From Cloeon dipterum (Eukaryota; Arthropoda; Insecta; Ephemeroptera; Baetidae): a DNA stretch of 64,000 bases. The stretch is from the NCBI RefSeq assembly GCF_949628265.1, contig NC_088786.1:39639681-39703680 (forward strand), read 5' to 3'. Positions 56,858 through 64,000 of this stretch are shown one piece after another; within the stretch, counting starts at the first letter, position 1, and every line of letters begins with the position of its first letter. A model generated the notes under the pieces. The model was not told the origin of the DNA. It saw only the letters and a list, made by a program, of their open reading frames with translations, and did not search any database. The translations under genes were made by a program, and so were the position numbers.

Positions 56858-58582
56858 TTATTGATTAATGTGCATCCTGACAAAATGGTGATAAAAACCT
56901 TTCCTTTTCCTAAACATTTTCGGGCACTTGTCACAATAGAAAAAATTACCCTGCGGACAGACATGCTTTTCAAGAAGTCCTGAGCACTTGAATTTGCACT
57001 TGCAGTGGCGGCAAGTCTTGATGGACCGATGTTCATACATGGCTCGACGGCTCATCTCGTTATCACATTCTGCGCAACGAACGTATTTGTGCGATCTGTA
57101 CTTGTGAATCTTGAGAATGGATTCTGAGCCAAACAATTTGTTGCAATCCGCACACTTAATCGCCTTTGGGAGATGCATGTATTGCATGTGCCGCAGCATG
57201 TATCTCTTTTCAAAAGTAGAAAAGTCGCAATGGTCGCAGCGGAAATTAGGGGTTTTGCTGTGAAATTTTCTCACGTGGTGATTCAACTTCAAACCCATGT
57301 TGAACGATTCTCCACACTCTTTGCAAATATAGGGGTTTTGTTTGCAGCTCTTCCGATGCAGTTGATACAAACCAGAGCACTCGAATTTGATTTTGCATTT
57401 GGAGCAAACAGATGGCTTTCTGTGCTGTTTCTTGAGTCCGAGAGCCACGTCCAGGCCACAAGATTTGCACTTGTTGAACGTATGATATTGTTTGTTGTGA
57501 ATAGTAACCAGGAATTTTGAGCCGAATTTGGAGTCGCAACTGTCGCATTTGAACATCTTTGGGAAGTGCTTCGCCTGTTGGTGTTTACTCAAAATGAGCT
57601 TCTCAGTGGTAAAATACTTGCAATGCTCGCACTGCAAAAGATTTCGTTTTATGCCTTTTTTGTGCAACGAGTTGACATGGAGAATCATTTCAGACTTGGA
57701 TTTGAAATACTCTTTGCAGCCGTAATGCGCGCACGCCACCAGTTCTGGATGAATGCGTCTCATGTGCTGCTTCCACAATGTTCTTGAGGAATATAATTTT
57801 CCATTTTCACAAAAATTGCAACGAAAATTCTTGCTTTCGTATGGTTTTTCACGTTTGTCGTGTAAATCTTGCTGCATGTGCAGCTCTTTTTCCTCCACGG
57901 TGTGAAAGTAAGTCATGCAGCCCCGAATTCCGCATTTGATGGCTTCTTTGTGCATTCGTTTGACGTGTTGTGTCAGCTGGTCGTATCTCTTTCCACAGTA
58001 AAGACACACTTTACTGCCACATTTCCTCTTTTTAGGGATTTCCTTTTCGTATTTGGCCAGATCAATCTCCTCCAACTGCACCCAGCACTGTTCTACTTCT
58101 CCAACTGTAAAATGTGGAGAATAAATATGACACCGTTGATTATTTTAATAAAAATTCCCTACCTGAATAATTCTCCCGAAGAACCTTAGCGTTTTCTTCC
58201 AAATCAAGGTTTTTCGGCCACCAAGCAACAGCCTCGTCTCCAGACTCATCCCCAAACCTACAAAAACACGCGTCAAAATCCAAATCGATTTTATAGATGG
58301 TGAAAAAACTCACTCTGCCTGCCAGATGCAAAAATAGCAGATCAAAGCGTCTTCTTCGACCACGTCCGGCAGGTTTTCGTCTTCTTCCGTCAGGTTCATG
58401 ACCTTCATGGCCCATTTCCTCAGCTTGAACCTGTCCACCTGCGACGCGAGGACGTGGCCGTCCGACGTCGGACACTCGCACAGTCTGCACAGCGCCTTTT
58501 GAATGGCAGGTTTCGCTTCTCCGACTCTTGGCGGCTGCATCTCTCGACTCCTCAAGCTTCTGGTTCTGCAATGTCTCTCCAT
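56858..58582 (-). CDS. ZNF-15: ZAD-like/C2H2 zinc-finger protein, start codon region disturbed
   Basis: Exons 58582-58314, 58257-58163 and 58104-56858 give 536 residues. The finger exon equals ZNF-14 except for one residue in F5, while exons 1 and 2 come from a different lineage (RTRSLRSREMQPPRVGE, closest to ZNF-1 and ZNF-2). A 7-bp duplication (GACATGG) at the start creates an upstream ATG at 58589 in another frame. The ZAD frame is reached only from the second ATG at 58582, so it needs leaky scanning. The upstream ATG opens a long frame that runs through exon 1 without resemblance to a domain. Confidence 0.86.
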
Positions 58583-58740
58583 GTCCCATGTCTCCACCCA
58601 AAAAGGTTGCGTTAATTTTCAATGCACAGTTAGTTGCTTATTGGGTCGGCAATTAGAAACGAGCAAACTTATTCACGCGGAACTTTTGCTGCTTACATTA
58701 TTTGCATCTCCCTGTGATATCGTGTGTTTACAAGCAATAC

Positions 58741-58990
58741 ATCCGTTACTCCTGGTTACTCCGCCCACGTTCGCAGTTGTGTGTGTGATAAGGAGAAGAA
58801 TTATTTCAACGTGTCGTCTGTTTTCCGACATGTATCATTATTTTTTGTTTACATTTAAAATAAAATTATTTTTTTTAATTGATAATACTGTTCACTAGAT
58901 TTAGTATTTTACTTAGAACTTGTAAATTTGATTGTTGTTTTTAACTCCTTATCTTACCTTGGTCGTGTTTTCAGAGGCAACCAATCAGCA
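58741..58990 (-). promoter_or_regulatory. ZNF-15 promoter
   Basis: TACTCCGCCCACGTTCGCAG then TTGTGTGTGTGATAAGGAG (58758-58797), the variant shared with ZNF-4. At 58974-58988 AGGCAACCAATCAGC begins the CCAAT module, but the module then breaks off into a second promoter copy. Confidence 0.52.
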
Positions 58991-59265
58991 CCGCACACGT
59001 TTGCATAGGTGTGTGCGACAATGAGAAGAATATTAGTAACTAGTATCTCTGTGTTTCCTCGTTTTTAATTATTTATTGTTTTTCTTTTAAAAAAAATTGC
59101 AATTTAAGTTAATAATTTTTTAGAAAAAACTTGTTTTTATGCTTTTAAACTAAAAAATTCGATTTCTACTATAAACTCCTTATCTTTCCTCGAACTGTTT
59201 TTGGAGGCAACCAATCGCAGCGTTCAGCGTGGTTCAACGATTTTTGATTCGCGGTCTCATTTGTA
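58989..59265 (-). promoter_or_regulatory. Orphan array promoter (remnant of a lost unit)
   Basis: A second GC-box-type motif (CACCGCACACGTTTGCATAGG, then TGTGTGCGACAATGAGAAG, 58989-59028) with its own CCAAT module at 59211-59260 (GAGGCAACCAATCGCAGCG). No ZAD exon lies between it and ZNF-15. It fits a deletion that joined two units at CCAATCAGC. Confidence 0.65.
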
Positions 59266-59329
59266 TTTTTCCACAGTTTCTAACTTATTTTGACGCGAAA
59301 AAATTGGATTTATCAGAAAAATGTAGATA

Positions 59330-59520
59330 AACCTGAAACTAATAATGTTTTCTAAAGCAAAAAATTGGCAGATATCCTGGTAAAAACTGCAAGAATTGCG
59401 TTTTGTGCTTTAATCTTAAAAGAAAAAGTTTAAATTAATAAATTTTTGTATTTGACAACTTGTGTTTCTCCTCAAAAAATGGCCTTAATTTAGAGTTTAC
59501 ATTTTAGGCCCAAATGAGCA
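59330..59520. repeat. Spacer block SB, right-end copy and empty site
   Basis: AAACCTGAAACT..AATGTTTTCTAAAGCAAAAAA then ATCCTGGTAAAAACTGCAAG parallels 22110-22660 without the foldback element. Similarity to the array ends near 59520, which marks the array boundary. Confidence 0.6.
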
Positions 59521-60177
59521 ACGAAATTTTTGATATTTGATGATTAGTAAGATTTTTGTAGGGTTTTTTAATCCGATTTAATTTTCTTACTCCACAAGAA
59601 ACAAGATCAGGTGACAGCTCCTCGTCGGCAAGGTTCTTCTCGCCGTCGACCAGCCACTCGGATCCTTGCCGACCATTTGTTCTTTTAAAAATCAATCCCG
59701 CTTTTTTTTACAATTTTATTAGCAGACGTGAAATTAAATAAAATGGTATCCATGCAGTTTTATTATTGTTTTTTTCTATTTAATGCAATAAAATTTGCAA
59801 AATTTGCAGGAGCTCAAAATTTGAGACATATATATTACATTTTATTTGCATTCATATTAATCTTTCTTTATTTTCGCATAAAAAAATAAAAAAACGTTTT
59901 ACATATATTTTATTTGGCGCATTTATGCTTGAATTAAATTTTTAACTATATAATTAATTACAAAAATACAATTAAAGCCGAGAACTGACAGGATTTTCTA
60001 TGAAAATTGCCAGAATATTTAAAATTTATTTTGAAATCAATAGTTTTGGCCAAAAAAGTATTTCGTTGGTACCAATGGGAAGCTGAAGATTGGACCTCTA
60101 ACATATATGTCAGTACTAAACAGGAAAAATGAACAGATTTTGAGAAATTAGCGGATATACATTGCATGCTCTCTCCA
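59521..60177. other. Non-array sequence
   Basis: AT-rich. One GC-richer patch (59593-59672) could be a lone exon on the minus strand (GRQGSEWLVDGEKNLADEE) with a GTAAGA after it, but no partner exons or family were found. Confidence 0.3.
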
Positions 60178-60290
60178 GTGGTCACGTGACCCAGGCGAGC
60201 GCGCTGATTGGTTGCTGATCGCTCCCACTGTTAGCGTGAAGTGTCACTATAAGACTCCGCTTCATGCTGGTGAGCTGAAAGTTATTTTTT
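60178..60290 (+). promoter_or_regulatory. Possible promoter
   Basis: Within 75 bp there is a GGTCACGTGACC E-box, a CCAAT box (GATTGGTTGC) and CTATAAG, followed by CATGCTGGTGAGC, which could be the donor of a non-coding first exon. No downstream coding exon was found, so this is tentative. Confidence 0.25.
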
Positions 60291-61892
60291 ATTTTTAAAA
60301 ATTGCAGAATTTGGAAAGGGGTGGGTGTTTGGCCACATTAAAATTCAGCAGTTGATAGTAGCGTCAAAAACAATCGATATTCAGAAGGCTGATTACATTT
60401 AAAGTTTTTTCCTTGTGAGCAAATTTTCTCGAATTTGTCACGATCCAAAAGACAAAATTAGTACAAGTAATGCAAATTATGTCACAATATTGACGAAAGC
60501 TTGCTTCTTTTCGCGCATTTTCACGTGACTGTTTGTTGGACCATACTCCACCTATTTTTCCCGCCAAAACGAAAGGCTATTTTCGGAAATAAATTTTATT
60601 GGAAAATATATTACAAGTCTAGCCGATTCAGGACGAATTTTCGGCTGGTGCTCGCTCAACAGCTGCATCGCAGCAGCTATTTAACAAAACAAAAGTTGAA
60701 ATCATGCAATTTTACAGTTTCAAAATAGTTTGCGAAAAGAAAAACAAAACAAGTCGCATGATAACAACCAATACATCACTTTTTCTTCACTACATTTTCA
60801 TCTCACAGGTTTTTCAATTTGCGTGGCAGCTGGTAACACAGCGAATATGATGTTTGAGCAAAATATTTACAATCAATTATTGATCCAACTACTGTTTTTA
60901 ATTGAATCAGTCTTCAGCAATATTGGTACGTCTGCTCAGTGTGAAAATCGCCATCCTAAATATATTTTTCTCATTTAACAAGTAAGATTTATCAATTTTA
61001 TCAATAGGCATTTTGTTCCAAAACTTAAAAAAATTCACTTGAGTTTTTTGGACACATTTCATAAAACTCTTTCTAGCAGGTTTTTTAAAATCGTCAAGTT
61101 TAAAGTGCCCCAGGAAGTAATGCCATAATTTGAATAACAATGAACTAGCGAAAATAACGAAAAATACATAATTCATTTCACATAATACGGCATATAAGAT
61201 TTAAAAAAATTTCACAAATAACTTCTTACGTAATTTCTTTGAAATGTATAAAATATAAAATATGTGGTTTCCACGTAAAATGTTGGTCGACAATAACTAA
61301 TATAATTCTAAGTATTTAGTCAATCCCACTTGCGTGATGTTTGAGCAATTATAATTTACCCAAAAACTCGAGGAGCATATTTCGGTATTGTGGCACACAA
61401 TTTCTAGAGATAGATCAGCTCTCATACTCGGTTGGAAAATAAGCATGCACGGTTTTTCAGTATTTATGAAGAAATCATTATCGTGACTCGTGACATTCAA
61501 CCATAATCCGACTGAATTACCGACGGTGTGCTTAGAAACATCGTCATAGACGCTATTTAAGGAGAGAGGAGAGAAAAGCTCTACTCTCGCCTTAGTTAAA
61601 TAAGTTTGAGTGGTCCTGCTGCAGAACCTGAAAATGCAGATGACATCTTCTTGCTCTTCCTCTTTTCCTTCTTGTCAGTCTTGCTGGTCTATCGCTTCCG
61701 GGCTTTGCCAAACGTTTTGATGTAATTTCAGCGAAGTACCAACACACGATTCTTTGTTCACTTAAACTCTTGCTTAGTTTAGTTCCAAGAGTTTTGTACT
61801 TAATCCACTAACACGGTTAGATTTTCAAAACCTGATCCTAAGTTTGTGAAGTTTACACAAGGCGCGTGAAGTGAGACTGTCGGAGTGAGCGT
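60291..61892. other. AT-rich region without recognised gene
   Basis: Only short ORFs without domains. The right part (61560-61892) would be the 3' UTR and flank of the gene at 61893-62908. Confidence 0.35.
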
Positions 61893-62908
61893 TTAATCGG
61901 AAAAAAGGTCGGGCATGCTTAGGTATTGAACGTTGCTCTCGGATCTCTCCCCGGTAACAATTCGAATGTTCTCAGCAACACAACCGTGCCCTTCATTGTT
62001 GGAATCGCTCGGTGCAACTCTGTTTATCACCAGAAATTCACTGAGTTCTTGTGCGACACACGAGTCTTGATGAGCAACTGCAGGTTGAACCAAACTTGAT
62101 GAGGCTTTCCTGCCAGGACACCTGACGGAAATTGGAACTTTTAACTTTAATTGTGAATCACTGAATTATAGTGAAAAAAATTCAACAACTTTCTTGGCAT
62201 ACCATTTATTTAAAAAAAAATAGAAGCATTTTTTACTTATTCAAAGATTTTGATCGCATTTCAGGAATTTTTCTTAAAAATTCACACACACCGCGTGATA
62301 GATTTTTATACGAGATATGTATTGAATTGAAGCTTTATATGTCTTACCTTTTCTTTGCATCATTTTTTTCAACGCTGTTTGCCTGGCGTTTTTTTGTGGC
62401 CACTGCTCCCGCCTTGTAGGTTACGATCCTTTTTCGTTTAAGGGAAAGGCTTTTCTTATTTGCGCGTAGTAAATCTCCACGTTCTTGAAATACGTCACAA
62501 ACGTCAACTTTTCCAAACTCAGGCGTTGAGTTCATAATTTCTAAAACAATAAAAATTATTAAACAAAGTAAATTGAAAAAAAGGAAAATAATTCACCTTG
62601 AATGCAATTCAAGGCTTTTAAATCAGGACGCGTGCAACCTTCGTCGCTGGACCTGAAACTTTGCTTTGCCATGTTTTCATCTTGGATGACATAGGCCAAC
62701 AGTTTGAGCGCCGTCGTCTTGCCACAACACGCGAGCTTGCTTGGATCCGAGTCCTTGACTATGTCCTCGAAACATCTAATGGCTTCACTAGAGACACGAA
62801 CTTGATGATTTTTAATAATTTCTCGCAACTGGAAATTTTAACAAAAAAAATGCACTTATCAAAATGAAGCCAAAAGGGGGTTTAATATTGACATACTTTG
62901 GTAGACAT
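61893..62908 (-). CDS. Four-exon gene, 221 residues, BEN-like N-terminal region
   Basis: Exons 62908-62897, 62828-62597, 62540-62348 and 62121-61893 join in phase (GTATGT, GTGAAT and GTAAGA donors; all acceptors AG) to 221 residues ending in TAA. The N-terminal ~85 residues contain TTALKLLAYVIQDENMAKQ, then SF..SD.G and RPDLKALNCIQ. This weakly resembles a BEN domain, a DNA/protein-interaction fold of chromatin regulators. A basic stretch (NKKSLSLKRKR ... ATKKRQ) could be a nuclear signal; the C-terminal part is acidic and unassigned. A TAA overlaps the third donor, so an unspliced form would end there. The first exon has an open frame upstream and a good acceptor at 62946, so further 5' exons are possible. 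The splice-phase agreement is strong; the family is uncertain. Confidence 0.68.
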
Positions 62909-62945
62909 CTTGCAGAATTTTAAAGCAGAGCACACACAGAGGAAA

Positions 62946-63373
62946 CTGAAAAAAATCAAATAATTAGTTATAGCAGGAGATTCAACATGTTGATTGCAAT
63001 AAACAGAAAAATACACTTATTAATCTGATATTTATTTTCCCTACCAAAACTTTTTCCTGTAAAAGTGGGATTAAATTTGATGTAATATGGGAATAAACCT
63101 GTAAAACGTCCTAAAATATGGATTTATACTGCTCTAAACGCCAGATCTAAACGGATCCCCGATTTTTCTCTAAACGGGATTTATACAAAAAGGATAACAA
63201 TTGGTTAAAACCCTCTAAACTGGATTTAAGAATTGGATAAAATTTAGTATTAAGCAAACTGGATGGGAGAGTCTAATACACACATACCACACGGCTCAGC
63301 GCGCAGTGTGTAAATGATATATGCTAATCTAGCACTTCACGCGCATTATGAATTGTTTTAATAAATCAAAATA

Positions 63374-63376
<3 letters not shown>
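62946..63376. other. AT-rich flank with short repeats
   Basis: Contains several GGATTTAtac/CTCTAAAC motifs (63115-63235) in loose tandem order; no gene seen. Confidence 0.4.

Positions 63377-63442
<66 letters not shown>
63377..63442. repeat. (TA)n microsatellite
   Basis: About 33 TA units. Confidence 0.95.
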
Positions 63443-63446
<4 letters not shown>

Positions 63447-64000
63447 AACACACACCTGCAGTATTTGTTTAAATGCTGATTTAATGATTATATTTTAATT
63501 TTGGTATCGAAATTTTTATTCTATAAAATACATTATTACATTAAAAAGTTTATCTATATAAATTTGATAATTAAATTTAATTAATAGTTTAATATTTATT
63601 TAATTTTACTGTTTTTAATTTACTATTATAAATATATACACACACCAAGAATGTTTTACTTTAATTTCATTTAAAGGAATTCAGTTAAATTATATATGTA
63701 TTAATACAAATAGATTAAAATGATTTAAATTTTAAAGACAGAAACAAACCCGGAACTATGCAACCTGCGTTGCATTGTTGCGCCACAGATATGCCTATAT
63801 TGCCAGTCAGTAAGAGGGTGTCAATGAAGTGTTAAATTTGTAAGATGGTTCGAAATTATGGCCTGTAGGATGCGTTAGTGTTGCCGTCCGTCGCTTCGAT
63901 CTCTCTTTTTAATATTACGGGGCAGCGAGGTTGGTTTCTCCAGCCGGCACAATACATTCGTTCGCGCTACATGAACAAAGCGTGGGTAACAGCGGGATGC
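63443..64000. other. Unassigned right edge
   Basis: AT-rich to about 63740, then a more balanced composition to the window end; no coding or RNA gene recognised. Confidence 0.4.

Larger units (their letters stand above)
53173..58171. repeat. Segmental duplication, right copy (interrupted)
   Basis: Counterpart of 46869-49905, split by the 1.94-kb palindrome. Similarity to the left copy stops at about 58171, inside ZNF-15 exon 2. Confidence 0.92.

Noticed and set aside
58140-58622. Long ORF in a second frame across each ZAD exon (Arg/Gly-rich, containing TVRVSDVGRPRPR)
   Set aside because: It is open in many copies only because the ZAD exon itself is conserved; it runs through splice sites and matches no domain.
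59504-59695. Possible lone exon (GRQGSEWLVDGEKNLADEE)
   Set aside because: Codon pattern and a following GTAAGA are suggestive, but there are no partner exons, no family and no start context.
61621-61730. Short Ser/Cys-rich ORF starting MQMTSSCSS
   Set aside because: Only about 28 codons of pyrimidine-rich sequence downstream of another gene; no support.
63841-64000. Ribosomal RNA or tRNA gene at the right edge
   Set aside because: GGTTCGAA and a balanced composition raised the idea, but no conserved rRNA core or cloverleaf could be traced.

Overview
The window is animal, almost certainly insect, nuclear DNA. Genes are split by short GT-AG introns in AT-rich sequence. The left edge holds the 3' half of the autophagy kinase gene Atg1 (ULK1 family). 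The rest is dominated by paralogous zinc-finger genes with a ZAD-like N-terminal domain, a domain class expanded in insects. The insect order cannot be fixed from the sequence.

Layout. (1) 1-4.7 kb: the last five coding exons of Atg1 (+ strand), an intronic minisatellite and a long 3' flank. (2) 5.3-59.3 kb: fifteen tandem zinc-finger genes, here called ZNF-1 to ZNF-15 from left to right, all on the minus strand. Each has a ZAD exon, an exon 2 of exactly 95 bp, and one exon carrying up to fourteen fingers. Each promoter has a GC-box motif about 150-180 bp upstream of the ATG, and most have a CCAAT-type module about 380-440 bp upstream. (3) Seven of the spacers carry decayed + strand copies of one Atg1 exon end, its intron and the next exon start, so Atg1 DNA was swept into the array as it expanded. 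(4) 45-58 kb: a young 3-kb duplication (ZNF-14/ZNF-15), a cyclin gene fragment, two foldback elements and TA microsatellites. (5) 59.5-64 kb: non-array sequence with a four-exon gene of unknown function (221 codons, possibly BEN-like).

How the genes work together. The ZAD exons are nearly invariant. The fingers differ mainly at helix positions that contact DNA, in F5, F9, F10 and F14. The finger region contains a duplicated five-finger module with a period of about 131 residues. This resembles a birth-and-death cluster of DNA-binding proteins that share a dimerisation domain but diverge in target sequence. Signs of turnover are plentiful: four genes have lost the last finger, others have broken single fingers, ZNF-15 has a disturbed start codon, and an orphan promoter marks a deleted sixteenth unit. 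What the proteins bind is unknown; control of selfish DNA is only an inference.
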